Shown here piece after piece: positions 34,962 through 43,966 of a stretch of 64,000 bases of DNA. Both the position numbers and the translations under genes were made by a program. Each line of letters opens with the position of its first letter. Position 1 is the first letter of the stretch. Origin of the DNA: Hydrocarboniphaga sp965279055 (lineage in GTDB: Bacteria > Pseudomonadota > Gammaproteobacteria > Nevskiales > Nevskiaceae); the NCBI RefSeq assembly GCF_965279055.1, contig NZ_OZ257125.1, positions 1 to 64,000 on the forward strand, given 5' to 3'. The notes below the pieces were generated by a model that made no database searches, had not been told where the DNA came from, and saw only the letters and a list, made by a program, of their open reading frames with translations.

Positions 34962-35378
34962 CTAGAACGGCTTCACGACCACCAGAATCACGATCGCGAT
35001 CAGCAGCACCGCCGGCACTTCGTTCATCAGGCGCCAGTAGCGGGCGCTCTTGGTGTTGGTCTTGCTCGCGAACTTGCGCAGGTGCATTTTCAGGAAGCCC
35101 TGGTAGCCGGTCAGCAGGATCACCAGGGTCAGCTTGGCGTGCAGCCAGCCCAGGTGCAGATAGCCGGGCAGCATCGCGATCATCGCGATGCCCATGACCC
35201 AGGTGCCGATCATCGCGATGGTCATCAGGCCGTAGAGCTTGCGCTCCATCAGCGCGAAGCGCTGGTGGCCGGCGTCGTCGTGGGTGTCGGTGTGGTAGAC
35301 GAACAGCCGCGGCAGATAGAACAGGCCGGCGAACCACGCGACGACGAAGATGATGTGTACCGCTTTGACCCAAAGCAT
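34962..35378 (-). CDS. hemJ: Protoporphyrinogen oxidase HemJ
   Basis: A 138-residue integral membrane protein with about four hydrophobic helices. MLWVKAVHIIFVVAWFAGLFYLPRLFVYH is the conserved HemJ start (heme-ligating histidine near residue 8), followed by RFALMERKLYGLMT and LHLGWLHAKLTLVILL. HemJ oxidises protoporphyrinogen IX to protoporphyrin IX in the inner membrane, the step before iron insertion; it replaces HemG/HemY in many bacteria. It is divergent from argC with about 110 bases between the starts. Confidence 0.93.
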   Translation of the reverse strand: MLWVKAVHIIFVVAWFAGLFYLPRLFVYHTDTHDDAGHQRFALMERKLYGLMTIAMIGTWVMGIAMIAMLPGYLHLGWLHAKLTLVILLTGYQGFLKMHLRKFASKTNTKSARYWRLMNEVPAVLLIAIVILVVVKPF

Positions 35379-35494
35379 GCTGGCTCCACAAAGGCTGGGA
35401 AATGAAAGGCGAAAAAGGGGAACGCTTCAACCCCTGGCGGCAAAAGCCTATCATCCCGGTCCTTTTGCAGCCCCAGGTCGTTGAAGAGAGCACC

Positions 35495-36526
35495 ATGATC
35501 AAGGTCGGCATCGTCGGCGGCACCGGTTATACCGGGGCCGAACTGCTGCGGCTGTTCGCCGCCCATCCGCAGGTTCGCGTGACCACGCTGACCTCGCGCA
35601 AGGAGGCCGGCCTGCGCGCCGACCAGCTGTTCCCGAGCCTGCGCGGTTACAGCGACGCGGTGTTCAGCGCACCGGACGAAGCCCAGCTCGCCGCCTGCGA
35701 CGCGGTGTTCTTCGCCACGCCGCACGGCACCGCGATGCAGATGGCGCCGGCGCTGGTGGAGCAGGGCGTCAAGATCATCGACCTGTCGGCCGACTTCCGC
35801 ATCAAGGACGCCGCCGAGTTCAAGCGCTGGTACCAGCTCGACCACAGCGCACCGGCGCTGCTCGAAGAAGCGGTCTACGGCCTGCCGGAAGTGAACCGCC
35901 ACGCGATCCGCAATGCGCGCGTGATCGGCAACCCCGGCTGCTATCCGACCGCGGTGCAGCTGGGCTTTCTGCCGCTGCTGGAAGCCGGCGTGATCGACGC
36001 CGGCAACCTGATCGCGGACTGCAAGTCCGGCGTCTCCGGCGCCGGCCGCGAAGCACGCGTGACCTCGCTGTTCGGCGAGGCCAGCGACAACTTCCGCGCC
36101 TATTCGGTGCCGGGCCATCGCCATCTGCCGGAAATCACCCAGGGCCTGCGCATCGCCGCCGACGGCGAGGTGTCGCTGACCTTCGTGCCGCATCTGACGC
36201 CGATGATTCGCGGCATCCACGCCACCTTGTATGCGCGGCTGAGCCAGCCCGGCCTCGACCTGCAGGCGCTGTTCGAGTCGCGCTACAAGGGCGAGCCCTT
36301 CGTCGACGTGATGCCGGCCGGCGAGCATCCGGAGACCCGCAGCGTGCGCGGCGGCAACCAGTGCCGCATCGCCGTGCATCTGGCGCCGGACGGCAAGACC
36401 GTGATCGTGCTGTCGGTGATCGACAATCTGGTGAAAGGCGCGGCGGGCCAGGCAGTCCAGTGCTTCAACCTGATGTTCGACCAGCCCGAGACGATGGGCC
36501 TGGATTCGCCGGGCCTGACGCCTTAG
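35495..36526 (+). CDS. argC: N-acetyl-gamma-glutamyl-phosphate reductase
   Basis: A 343-residue NADPH enzyme of arginine biosynthesis that reduces N-acetylglutamyl phosphate to the semialdehyde. The Rossmann motif VGIVGGTGYTGAELLRL, the catalytic cysteine in GNPGCYPT (C149), and the C-terminal RGGNQCRIAVHL motif are all present. The ATG at 35495 is preceded by GAAGAGAG. No other arg gene is adjacent; the next genes downstream are a coiled-coil protein, a bactofilin and erpA, an arrangement seen in related Gammaproteobacteria. Confidence 0.96.
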   Translation: MIKVGIVGGTGYTGAELLRLFAAHPQVRVTTLTSRKEAGLRADQLFPSLRGYSDAVFSAPDEAQLAACDAVFFATPHGTAMQMAPALVEQGVKIIDLSADFRIKDAAEFKRWYQLDHSAPALLEEAVYGLPEVNRHAIRNARVIGNPGCYPTAVQLGFLPLLEAGVIDAGNLIADCKSGVSGAGREARVTSLFGEASDNFRAYSVPGHRHLPEITQGLRIAADGEVSLTFVPHLTPMIRGIHATLYARLSQPGLDLQALFESRYKGEPFVDVMPAGEHPETRSVRGGNQCRIAVHLAPDGKTVIVLSVIDNLVKGAAGQAVQCFNLMFDQPETMGLDSPGLTP

Positions 36527-36542
36527 GCGCGGCGCGAGGGCC

Positions 36543-37325
36543 ATGCAGCACCGCATCGTCGTCAAGCGCCACCGGCCCTGGTTCAGGGCCGGGCTGATCG
36601 CCGGCGGCGCGGCGCTGATCGCGATCGCCGCTGGCGTGTTCTACCTGTGGGTGCGCACCCACACCATCAGCGAATTCCGCCAGACCAAGACCGAGCTGGA
36701 ACAGCTGCGCGACGAGCGCCGCGACCTGGCGCGCGAGCTGCGCAGTGCGCGCGCCGACAACGTCGACCTGCGCCAGCAGCTGGTCTATGCGCAGCGCTCC
36801 ACGGAGATCGACGGCGCCGCCTGCACCGAGGTCAAGGCCTCGCTGTCCGAGCTGCAGGCCGAGGCGGCCGACCTGCGTGAGCAGGTCGCGTTCTATCGCG
36901 GCATCGTCTCGCCGGACGAAACCCGTGCCGGCGTGCGCGTGCTCGATCTGAAGATGACGCAGCAGGCCGACAAGCTGCGCTGGCGCTACGACCTGGTGCT
37001 GATCCAGTCGGTGCGCCACGACAAGCGCGTCGCCGGCAGCACGCGGCTGCGCCTGATCGGCAGCCGCGACGGCAAGGAAGTCACGCTGGACGTCGAAACC
37101 CTGCTCGCCGTCGGCGCGAAGCTGCCGCAGTTCGCGTTCAAGTATTTCCAGGAGTTCACCGGCGAATTCGCGCTGCCGCCGGGCTTCCGGCCGATCCGCG
37201 CCGCGGTGACCCTGGTCATCGATGGCGAGGAGGCCGCGGTCGAGAACGAGTTCGACTGGAGTAAGATCAAGGTCGAGCAGCCTCCCGAGCAGGCGCCACC
37301 CCCGACACCGCAATCCGGACGATGA
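36543..37325 (+). CDS. Membrane-anchored coiled-coil protein (DUF6776-like)
   Basis: A 260-residue inner-membrane protein. A basic start (MQHRIVVKRHRPWFRAGL) leads to one membrane helix (about 17-38), then a coiled coil (about 45-120, TELEQLRDERRDLARELRSARADN and LSELQAEAADLREQV) and a compact periplasmic domain. The family usually precedes a bactofilin, as here: the bactofilin start overlaps its stop by four bases (ATGA). A scaffold or bactofilin-linked role is inferred from this linkage; the biochemical function is unknown. The C-terminal tail is proline-rich. Confidence 0.82.
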   Translation: MQHRIVVKRHRPWFRAGLIAGGAALIAIAAGVFYLWVRTHTISEFRQTKTELEQLRDERRDLARELRSARADNVDLRQQLVYAQRSTEIDGAACTEVKASLSELQAEAADLREQVAFYRGIVSPDETRAGVRVLDLKMTQQADKLRWRYDLVLIQSVRHDKRVAGSTRLRLIGSRDGKEVTLDVETLLAVGAKLPQFAFKYFQEFTGEFALPPGFRPIRAAVTLVIDGEEAAVENEFDWSKIKVEQPPEQAPPPTPQSGR

Positions 37326-37831
37326 TGTTCAACAGCAAGAACACCAGCCCCAGCCCGCCGCCTCCGCCGCGCAACACCGGCGCGGTCGAGACCCTGATCG
37401 GCCGCCAGACCGAAATCGTCGGCGACCTGCGCTTCACCGGCGGCCTGCACCTGGACGGCAAAGTCACCGGCAATGTCGCCGCTGCGGCCGACAAGTCCGC
37501 GCATCTGTCGATCAGCGAGAACGCCGCCATTGAAGGCGAGGTGCGCGTCCCCATGATCGTGTTGAACGGCGCGGTCACCGGCGATGTCTACGCCAGCGAG
37601 AAGGTCACCCTCGGCGCCAAGGCGCGTGTCAACGGCAACGTGTTCTACAAGGTCATCGAGATGCAGCCCGGCGCGCAGATCAACGGCCAGCTGGTCCACG
37701 AAACCATGGCCGCGGCGCTCGCCGCACGTCAGCAGGCCGCCGCCGTGCAGGATTACAGTAACGAACACCGGATGATCGACGTGCAGGATGTCGGCGTTCA
37801 GGAGCATCACGCCGAAGGCATTCCGGATTGA
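37322..37831 (+). CDS. Bactofilin (polymer-forming cytoskeletal protein)
   Basis: A 169-residue bactofilin. After a disordered start rich in Pro/Ser comes the beta-helical core with the repeated pattern GRQTEIVGDLRFTGGLHLDG, VTGNV, SAHLSISENAAIEGEV and VTLGAKARVNGNVFY. Such proteins polymerise without nucleotide and organise wall synthesis or other machines at the inner face. It overlaps the membrane coiled-coil gene by four bases and precedes erpA by 10 bases, so the three are an operon. Confidence 0.93.
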   Translation: MMFNSKNTSPSPPPPPRNTGAVETLIGRQTEIVGDLRFTGGLHLDGKVTGNVAAAADKSAHLSISENAAIEGEVRVPMIVLNGAVTGDVYASEKVTLGAKARVNGNVFYKVIEMQPGAQINGQLVHETMAAALAARQQAAAVQDYSNEHRMIDVQDVGVQEHHAEGIPD

Positions 37832-37841
37832 GGACGCAGAC

Positions 37842-38225
37842 ATGAGCACTACCGAACCCAGCATCTACAAGCCCGCAGGCGCACCGCCGCCGCCGGCTAC
37901 CGACGTGGTCTTCACCGAGGCCGCCGCGCGCAAGGTGCGCGAACTGCTCGACGAAGAGGAAAACCCGCAGCAGATGCTGCGCGTGTTCGTTTCCGGCGGC
38001 GGCTGCTCGGGCTTCCAGTACGGCTTCAAGTTCGACGAGGCGGCCGAGGAAGACGACACCAGCGTCGAGACGCTGGGCGTCACGCTGGTGGTCGATCCGA
38101 TGAGCCTGCAGTACCTGGTCGGCGCCGAGATCGACTACAAGGAAACCGTCGAAGGCGCGCAGTTCGTGATCCGCAATCCGAATGCGCAGACCACCTGCGG
38201 CTGCGGCTCCTCGTTCTCGGTTTGA
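37842..38225 (+). CDS. erpA: Iron-sulfur insertion protein ErpA
   Basis: A 127-residue A-type Fe-S carrier that delivers clusters to apoproteins such as IspG/IspH. The core DVVFTEAAARKVRELLDEEENPQQMLRVFVSGGGCSGFQYGF and the ending TTCGCGSSFSV contain the three ligand cysteines (C55, C119, C121). The start at 37842 (MSTTEPS) follows the bactofilin gene closely; an upstream in-frame ATG at 37788 would overlap it. Start choice slightly uncertain because the Pro-rich N-terminal stretch is longer than in E. coli ErpA (114 residues). Confidence 0.95.
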   Translation: MSTTEPSIYKPAGAPPPPATDVVFTEAAARKVRELLDEEENPQQMLRVFVSGGGCSGFQYGFKFDEAAEEDDTSVETLGVTLVVDPMSLQYLVGAEIDYKETVEGAQFVIRNPNAQTTCGCGSSFSV

Positions 38226-38235
38226 TCTCGTGTCA

Positions 38236-38351
38236 TTCCCTCTCCCTCCGGGAGAGGGTTAGGGTGAGGGCCTAGCAGGCTCGACCCACGCGCAGGTTCC
38301 CGGCACCCTCATCCGTCGCTGCGCGACACCTTCTCCCGGAGGGAGAAGGGA
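38236..38351. repeat. Palindromic repeat family 1, copy B
   Basis: Outer arms TTCCCTCTCCCTCCGGGAGA and CTTCTCCCGGAGGGAGAAGG frame an inner part with GGTGAGGG/CCCTCA and CCGTCGCTGCGCGACACC shared with copy A. It fills the gap between the convergent erpA and CAP-protein genes, ending two bases before the CAP stop codon. Confidence 0.9.
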
Positions 38352-38352
38352 T

Positions 38353-38808
38353 CTAAGCCGGCTGCGCCAGCAGCATCGCGTAGTACCAGCAGTCCACCTT
38401 CGGCGAGTAATGCCGGCCGAGGCCGCAGTCGCTGAAATCTGCCGTGAGCAAGTTGTCGCGGTGGCCCTGGCTGAGCCACCACTGCTCGTAGGCCAGCGCC
38501 GGCTCCGCCCGCGTCCGCGCCAGGATGTTTTCCCCGACCCGCCGCCACGCATAACCCGCCGCGCTCGCGCGTTCGCCGGGCGTGGAGTTGTCGATGCCGC
38601 CGTGCGATAGAAATCCGCCGGCCGCCAGATATTCCGCGTGCGCCTGTGCCGCCCGGCCGAGCCGGGCATCGTGCTGCAGCGCATTCATTCCGGCTGCCGC
38701 GCGCGAGGCATTGGTCAGCCGGAGAATTTCGATCAGCTGCGCGTCACCGTTCAAGGCGTGATCAGCGCCGACGACGGCGACTGCGCGTCGCCTGCCGTGT
38801 AGTGCCAC
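38353..38808 (-). CDS. CAP (SCP/PR1-type) domain protein
   Basis: A cysteine-rich-secretory-protein-fold protein of up to 151 residues. IEILRLTNASRAAAGMNALQHD, LSHGGIDNSTPGERASAAGYAWRRVGENI and HRDNLLTADFSDCGLGRHYSP are the classic CAP motifs. The start is uncertain. The ATG at 38808 overlaps the prolyl oligopeptidase by 58 bases; a TTG at 38754 (TTGA overlap with its stop) gives a 133-residue protein that begins right at the domain. Neither has a convincing signal peptide. Function of bacterial CAP proteins is poorly known; some are extracellular. Confidence 0.8.
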   Translation of the reverse strand: MALHGRRRAVAVVGADHALNGDAQLIEILRLTNASRAAAGMNALQHDARLGRAAQAHAEYLAAGGFLSHGGIDNSTPGERASAAGYAWRRVGENILARTRAEPALAYEQWWLSQGHRDNLLTADFSDCGLGRHYSPKVDCWYYAMLLAQPA

Positions 38809-40937
38809 ATGAAGGCGAGCTTGTCGGTTTCTTCGGCAATGACTTTCGACACCGGCTTGCCGCCGCCGCCGTTGCCGCCGCCGTGCCCCGCGCGCTCGTC
38901 GATGCGGATCAGGATCGGCGCATCGCCGCCGCCTTCACCGGACTGAGCCGCCTGCAGCGTCGCCGCGTATTTGAACGAATGCGCCGGATGCACGCGGTCG
39001 TCGTGGTCGCCGGTGGTGATCAGGGTCGGCGGATATTTCACGCCGGTCTGGACCGTGTGCAGCGGCGAGTAGCGGACCAGATAGGCGAAGCCGTCGGCGT
39101 CGTCGGACGAGCCGTAGTCGCCGACCCAGGCGTAGCCGACGGTGAATTTGTGGAAGCGCAGCATGTCCATCACGCCGACCGTGGCCACCGCCGCGCCCCA
39201 CAGCTCCGGATGCTGGTTGACGCTGGCGCCGACCAGCAGGCCGCCGTTGCTGCGGCCCCAGATGGCGATGCGCGGATACGCCGTGTACTCCTTCTTCACC
39301 AGGTACTCGGCCGCGGCGACGAAGTCGTCGAACACGTTCTGCTTGCGCTCCTTGGTGCCGGCCTGATGCCAGTCTTCGCCGTACTCGCCGCCGCCGCGCA
39401 GATTGGCCACGGCGAAGACGCCGCCGCGTTCCATCCAGGCGAGCGCGGATACGTCGAAAGCCGGCGTCTTGGCGATGTCGAAACCGCCGTAACCATGTAG
39501 CCAGGCGCGCGCGCGGCTGTCGCGCTTGAAGCCCTTTTTGTAGCTGATGAACATCGGAATCCGGGTACCGTCCTTGGACGGATAGAACACCTGCTCGGTG
39601 ACGTAGTCCTTGGGCTCGAACGCCAGCCGTAGCGTGCGGAACGCGCTGACGCGATTGGTCTTCAGGTCGGCGATATACGGCGTCTGCGGCTGGTTGAAAC
39701 TGCTGTAGCCGAACAGCAGTTCGGCGTCGTCCTCGCTGCCTTTCAGCACTTCGGTGACGGCGCCCAGGCCCGGCAATTTCAACTCGCCGGCCGGCTTGCC
39801 TGCCAGCGTGTAGGTGTTCAGGCGGCTGACCGCGTCGTGCAGGCTGAGCACGACGATCTTGCCGCCGGCGAGCTTGGCGCTGACCATCGTGTCGGTGGAT
39901 TGCGCGACCACGGCTTTCCACTCCGGCGCTTCGGGCTTGGACAGATCAATGGAGACGATGCGCTTGCGCGGTGCCTCGCGATCGGTCATGAAGTAGGCGG
40001 TGCTGCCGTTGCTGCCGATGAACTCGAAGCTGTCGTCGAAGCTGTCGGCAAGCCGGTAGGTCTTGGCCGGGTTCTGGTCCGACTGCAGGTCGCGCAGATA
40101 GACGCGGCTCTTGTCGCCCGAGCCTTCGCGCATCGTGATGATCAGATAGCGCGAGTCGTGCGTGACCTGGCCGGCGACGAACCATTTCGGATGTGCCGGC
40201 TCCTCGAACACCAGCTGGTCCTCGGCCTGCGGCGTGCCGACCTTGTGGTAGTACAGCTTCTGGTCGGCGAGGCCGTCGAACACCGCGCGATTGCTGCTCT
40301 TGTCGCCCAGCGCTGCCGGTGGATCGGGATAGCGCGAGTAGTAGAAGCCGCTGCTGTCGGCGTTCCACGATACGTCGGAGAACTTGATCCGCTGCAAGGT
40401 CTCGGCCGAATCCTGGCCGCTGGCGATGTCGCGCAGCCTGAACTCGTTCCAGTCCGAGCCGGCGCTGGCGGTGGCGTACATCAGCCAGCGGCCGTCCGGC
40501 GAAGGCTCGAACTCGGTCAGCGCGACGGTGCCGTCCTTGGACAAGCGGTTCGGATCCAGCAGCTCGCGCGGTGCTTCCTTGCCCTTCTGCACGTACAGCA
40601 CGGCCTGGTTCTGCAGGCCATCGTTGCGCGTGTAGAAGTACGAGCCGGCGGCCTTGACCGGCACGTCGAAGCGCTCGTAGTTCCACAGCGTGGTCAGGCG
40701 CTTCTCGATCGGCGCGTGCTCCGGCAACGCCGCCAGGAACGGCAGGGTCAGCGCGTTCTGCGCCTGCTCCCAGGCGAGGGTTTGCGGCGCATCCAGATCC
40801 TCCAGCCAGCGGTAGGGATCGGCGACCTGGGTACCGTGATAGACGTCGATGACCGGGCCGCGCGGTGAGGCCGGGTAGTCGAGAGCGGCGGCGGCCAGCG
40901 GCGCGCTCAGCGCGGCGGCAAGCAGAAAAAAACGCAT
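38751..40937 (-). CDS. Prolyl oligopeptidase (S9 family), exported
   Basis: A 728-residue serine peptidase. Signal peptide MRFFLLAAALSAPLAAAA; then the N-terminal beta-propeller (about 60-420) and the alpha/beta-hydrolase domain with GRSNGGLLVG (nucleophile serine), TGDHDDRVHPAHS (catalytic Asp) and ERAGHGGG (catalytic His). These are the S9A set. Periplasmic or extracellular, it should cut short Pro-containing peptides. The start at 40937 follows a short basic extension (from 40976) that I judge not coding. Its stop overlaps the likely start of the CAP gene. Confidence 0.93.
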   Translation of the reverse strand: MRFFLLAAALSAPLAAAALDYPASPRGPVIDVYHGTQVADPYRWLEDLDAPQTLAWEQAQNALTLPFLAALPEHAPIEKRLTTLWNYERFDVPVKAAGSYFYTRNDGLQNQAVLYVQKGKEAPRELLDPNRLSKDGTVALTEFEPSPDGRWLMYATASAGSDWNEFRLRDIASGQDSAETLQRIKFSDVSWNADSSGFYYSRYPDPPAALGDKSSNRAVFDGLADQKLYYHKVGTPQAEDQLVFEEPAHPKWFVAGQVTHDSRYLIITMREGSGDKSRVYLRDLQSDQNPAKTYRLADSFDDSFEFIGSNGSTAYFMTDREAPRKRIVSIDLSKPEAPEWKAVVAQSTDTMVSAKLAGGKIVVLSLHDAVSRLNTYTLAGKPAGELKLPGLGAVTEVLKGSEDDAELLFGYSSFNQPQTPYIADLKTNRVSAFRTLRLAFEPKDYVTEQVFYPSKDGTRIPMFISYKKGFKRDSRARAWLHGYGGFDIAKTPAFDVSALAWMERGGVFAVANLRGGGEYGEDWHQAGTKERKQNVFDDFVAAAEYLVKKEYTAYPRIAIWGRSNGGLLVGASVNQHPELWGAAVATVGVMDMLRFHKFTVGYAWVGDYGSSDDADGFAYLVRYSPLHTVQTGVKYPPTLITTGDHDDRVHPAHSFKYAATLQAAQSGEGGGDAPILIRIDERAGHGGGNGGGGKPVSKVIAEETDKLAFMWHYTAGDAQSPSSALITP

Positions 40938-40996
40938 GGGCATTCCATTGACGACAAAGCGCATAGCTTGCCGCAAATAGGCAGAGCGGGTCTTTT

Positions 40997-41020
40997 GTAG
41001 CGCGGATTTCGCCCGGCTAC
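40997..41020. repeat. Short GTAGC...GGCTAC hairpin at the patatin stop
   Basis: GTAGCGCGG, ATTTCGC, CCGGCTAC: a loosely self-complementary element resembling the single-unit family-4 form at 23945. CTA at 41017-41019 is the stop codon of the patatin gene. Confidence 0.5.
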
Positions 41021-42807
41021 ACCGGACAAGCTCTGAGCCGCGCCTCCAGCGCCGGCAGCTGCTGCATCGCGAACTCGTAGCCGCGCTGCGCCACCTCGTC
41101 GAGCTTCTTCCAGTCGAACAGCGCGACGCCGGATACCGGCAGCCTCAGGTACGCATCGGCGCGCGCGGCACGGGCAGCGACGCCGCTTTCGCTGGTCATC
41201 GTCGCGGTACGGAACAGGATCGAGATCAGGCTGGGCCGGCGGCCTTCGTGCGGCCGCAGCGGCGCCCAGCGCAGCACTGCATCGACATCCGGCCCTTCGA
41301 CGCCGGGCAGGGTCAGCGCGCCTTCGGTGGACACGTCGGACGCGATGATCGGGCCGCGCTCCAGGTTCTGCATCACGTCGGTCGGCAGGCTGTTGACGAC
41401 GCCGCCGTCGACCAGCAGATCGCCGTGCCAGACCACCGGCGGCGCGACGCCCGGGATCGCCATGCTGGTCGCCACCCACAGCGCCAGCGGGCCGCGGTCG
41501 TGGACGACGGCCTTGCCGCGCGTGAGATTGGTGCTGACGCAGAAAAACGGCGTGCGCAGCTCCTCGATGCGGCGCTCGCCGAAGATCGTCTGCAGGCGCT
41601 TGTAGAACTTGCGGCCGCGGATCAGCGCGACTCGCGGCAACAGGTAATCGTTGAGCAGATGGCGTTCGACGAACGTCTCCCGCGTGATCTGCAGCACCTG
41701 CTTCCAGTCGTAGCCGCAGGCGGCCAGCGCCGAGACGAAAGCGCCCATGCTGGTGCCGCCGAGCACGTCCAGCGGCAGCCGCGACTCCTCGAGCGCGCGC
41801 AGCAGGCCGATATGCGCGAAACCGCGCGCGCCGCCGCCGCCGAGCACCAGGCCGAGCGCGCGGCCGCTGATGCTGCGCGCCAGCGCTTCGGCGTCGCGCG
41901 GATGGTCCGGCCGCAGCAGGTAATGCGTGCGTGCGCCGCTGAGCTCGCGCCACGGCAGCACGCTGTCGGCGCGGCAGTCCTCCGGGCATTGCAGGATCAG
42001 CTCGACCGGCACGCGCAGTTTGAGATCGCGCAGCTCCTCGAGCATCGGCGTCAAGCTCGGCGGCGTGCGCGCGTCGGCCACCACCATGACGCGGTCGCAC
42101 TGGCGCAGGCAGCGGTCGGTCCAGCTGCTCGGCACGCGGTCGCACAGGTAAATCAGATGGCGATGCGCGCCTTCGGCCTGGTGCAGATGGCGCACCAGGA
42201 TGTCCTCGGCGGCCATGCCCGGCGACATTTGCGATATGCCCTTGCCCAGCGCCGCGTCGACACTGCGGCCGTCGACGATGCGCACGTCGCCGCATTCGGC
42301 GAGCGTTGCGTGCATACGCTGCGCGATCGCATTCAGATCGATGTGCGGCGAGGCGCCGAGCAGCGCGATGCAGCGCGGCCGGCTGGCGCCAGCCCTCGAC
42401 GACGGCGTCGCCGCCATCTGCAGGCGGCCGATGACGACCTGGGTCAGCCGCAGCAGCACCGCCGGATGCGCCTGCAAGAATTCCAGCAGATCGTCGCGCG
42501 CGATGCGCAACAGATAACTGTCGCGCACCGCATAGACCTCGGCGCTGCGCGGATGGCCGGCCAGGATCGCGACTTCGCCGACGCATTCGAGCAGGCCCAC
42601 TTCGCCGCGCAGGCTGCCGTCGGCGTTCTCGACGCGAAGCCGGCCGGTGGCGACGATGTAGATGCAGTCCGCCGCGGCCCCGATCGCGAACACCGCCTGG
42701 CCGCTGCGAAAGCCGCAGACTGTGGTGCGCTCGGCCAATTGATCCAGCGCGGCCGGGGCGATGCCGGCGAACAGACGGCTTTGGGCGAGCAGCGCGCGAT
42801 GGTCCAT
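41017..42807 (-). CDS. Patatin-like phospholipase with N-terminal cNMP-binding domain
   Basis: A 596-residue protein. Residues about 1-125 form a cyclic-nucleotide-binding domain with the phosphate cassette GEVAILAGHPRSAEV (Arg present). A middle region (about 140-280) of uncertain fold follows. The patatin domain (about 295-470) has the oxyanion loop GGGGARGFAHIG, the nucleophile GTSMG, and the catalytic Asp in DGG. It resembles NTE/PNPLA6-type lysophospholipases with cNMP domains. It should hydrolyse membrane phospholipids; whether cAMP or c-di-GMP-like ligand binds is unknown. Stop lies in a short repeat. Confidence 0.9.
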   Translation of the reverse strand: MDHRALLAQSRLFAGIAPAALDQLAERTTVCGFRSGQAVFAIGAAADCIYIVATGRLRVENADGSLRGEVGLLECVGEVAILAGHPRSAEVYAVRDSYLLRIARDDLLEFLQAHPAVLLRLTQVVIGRLQMAATPSSRAGASRPRCIALLGASPHIDLNAIAQRMHATLAECGDVRIVDGRSVDAALGKGISQMSPGMAAEDILVRHLHQAEGAHRHLIYLCDRVPSSWTDRCLRQCDRVMVVADARTPPSLTPMLEELRDLKLRVPVELILQCPEDCRADSVLPWRELSGARTHYLLRPDHPRDAEALARSISGRALGLVLGGGGARGFAHIGLLRALEESRLPLDVLGGTSMGAFVSALAACGYDWKQVLQITRETFVERHLLNDYLLPRVALIRGRKFYKRLQTIFGERRIEELRTPFFCVSTNLTRGKAVVHDRGPLALWVATSMAIPGVAPPVVWHGDLLVDGGVVNSLPTDVMQNLERGPIIASDVSTEGALTLPGVEGPDVDAVLRWAPLRPHEGRRPSLISILFRTATMTSESGVAARAARADAYLRLPVSGVALFDWKKLDEVAQRGYEFAMQQLPALEARLRACPV

Positions 42808-42860
42808 GGCGTTCGAGTTTAGACCCAAGCCCGGCGGCCGGCGTTATGCTTCGTCGGCCC

Positions 42861-43316
42861 ATGACAGCCGACGAACTCACTGCCTTTCTGCGCCACAGCA
42901 TCCCGGTGCTCAAGGCGATCGACATCCAGGTGCGCGAATGCTCGCCGCAGCGCGTGCTGATCGCCGCGCCGCTGGCGGCCAATCACAACCACCACAACAC
43001 CGCGTTTGGCGGCAGCCTGGCGCTGATCAGCATCCTGTCCGGCTGGGCGCTGCTGCATGTCGGCCTCAGCGACGAACAAGTCGACGCGCGACTGGTCGTG
43101 CAGCGCAGCGAATGCCGTTTCGAGCGGCCGGTAAGCGGCGACCTGCTCTCCGAAGCGCGGCGCCCGGATGCCGGCAGCTGGAGCGCCTTCATCGACACGC
43201 TGCGCCGCCGCGGCAAGGCGCGCATCGACCTGCAGACGCGCGTGCTCGCCGGCGGCGGCGACGCGGTCCTGCACAGCGCTACTTTCGCCGCCTCACTCCA
43301 TCGAGCATCGACATGA
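42861..43316 (+). CDS. YiiD-type hot-dog thioesterase
   Basis: A 151-residue protein of the hot-dog fold thioesterase branch seen as the C-terminal part of YiiD: ITAADEL-like helix, IDIQVRECSPQRVLIAAPL, then NHNHHNTAFGGSLALISILSGWALL with the characteristic HNTAFGGS motif. Acyl-CoA or acyl-ACP hydrolysis is likely. It starts 53 bases from the divergent patatin gene and overlaps the following Nudix gene by four bases (ATGA). Confidence 0.85.
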   Translation: MTADELTAFLRHSIPVLKAIDIQVRECSPQRVLIAAPLAANHNHHNTAFGGSLALISILSGWALLHVGLSDEQVDARLVVQRSECRFERPVSGDLLSEARRPDAGSWSAFIDTLRRRGKARIDLQTRVLAGGGDAVLHSATFAASLHRAST

Positions 43317-43831
43317 AATTCCGTTTCTGCCCGCAATGCACCAAGCCGCTGGTCCTGGCCCGCTTCGGCGACCGCGAGCGCTTTGGCTGCGCCGATACGC
43401 AATGCGGCTACGTGCACTGGGACAACCCGGTGCCGGTGGTCGCGGCGATCGTCGAGCACGAAGGCAAGATCATCCTGGCGCGCAACGCCGCCTGGGGCCC
43501 GCATGCCTACGCGCTGATCACCGGGTTTCTGGAGCGCGGCGAAACGCCGGAATACGGCGTGCAGCGTGAAGTCGAGGAAGAACTCGGCCTGACGCCGCTG
43601 GCCGCGAACTTCGTCGGCCTCTACGAATTCCACCGCATGAACCAGCTGCTGATCGCCTACCACGTGCCGGCGACCGGCACCGTCAGGCTCAACGAAGAAC
43701 TGGTCGATTGGAAGCATGTGCCGTTCAACGAGGCGCGCTACTGGCCCGCGGGCACCGGCTTCGCGCTGCGCGACTGGCTGCAGCGCACCCACGGCATTGA
43801 GGCACAGCCGGCGGAGTGGAGCAAGCCATGA
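43313..43831 (+). CDS. Nudix hydrolase with zinc ribbon (NADH-pyrophosphatase-like)
   Basis: A 172-residue protein. The N-terminal zinc ribbon has FCPQCTKPL and FGCADTQCGY. The Nudix box is GFLERGETPEYGVQREVEEELGL. It resembles the C-terminal half of NudC/NADH pyrophosphatase but lacks the N-terminal domain, and the ADP-ribose/NADH-type SQPWPFP motif is absent, so the substrate is uncertain. It is translationally coupled to the thioesterase upstream. Confidence 0.88.
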   Translation: MKFRFCPQCTKPLVLARFGDRERFGCADTQCGYVHWDNPVPVVAAIVEHEGKIILARNAAWGPHAYALITGFLERGETPEYGVQREVEEELGLTPLAANFVGLYEFHRMNQLLIAYHVPATGTVRLNEELVDWKHVPFNEARYWPAGTGFALRDWLQRTHGIEAQPAEWSKP

Positions 43832-43843
43832 CTCGCTGAGTCA

Positions 43844-43960
43844 TCCCTCTCCCACCGGGAGAGGGTGGCCCAAAGGGCCGGGTGAGGGCGTCTCCGATCC
43901 AAACTGGCCTGATGCCGGAAGGGCCCTCACCCCTGGCCCCTCTCCCGGAGGGAGAGGGGA
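43844..43960. repeat. Palindromic repeat family 1, copy C
   Basis: TCCCTCTCCCACCGGGAGAG and CCTCTCCCGGAGGGAGAGGG arms with inner GGCCGGGTGAGGGC/GGGCCCTCACCC complementary stretches. It lies between the convergent Nudix and MMPL genes, ending seven bases before the MMPL stop codon. Confidence 0.9.
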
Positions 43961-43966
43961 AACACC

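Noticed and set aside
37788..37841. Longer ErpA start
   Set aside because: The upstream ATG would overlap the bactofilin end by 44 bases; the MSTTEPS start is simpler.
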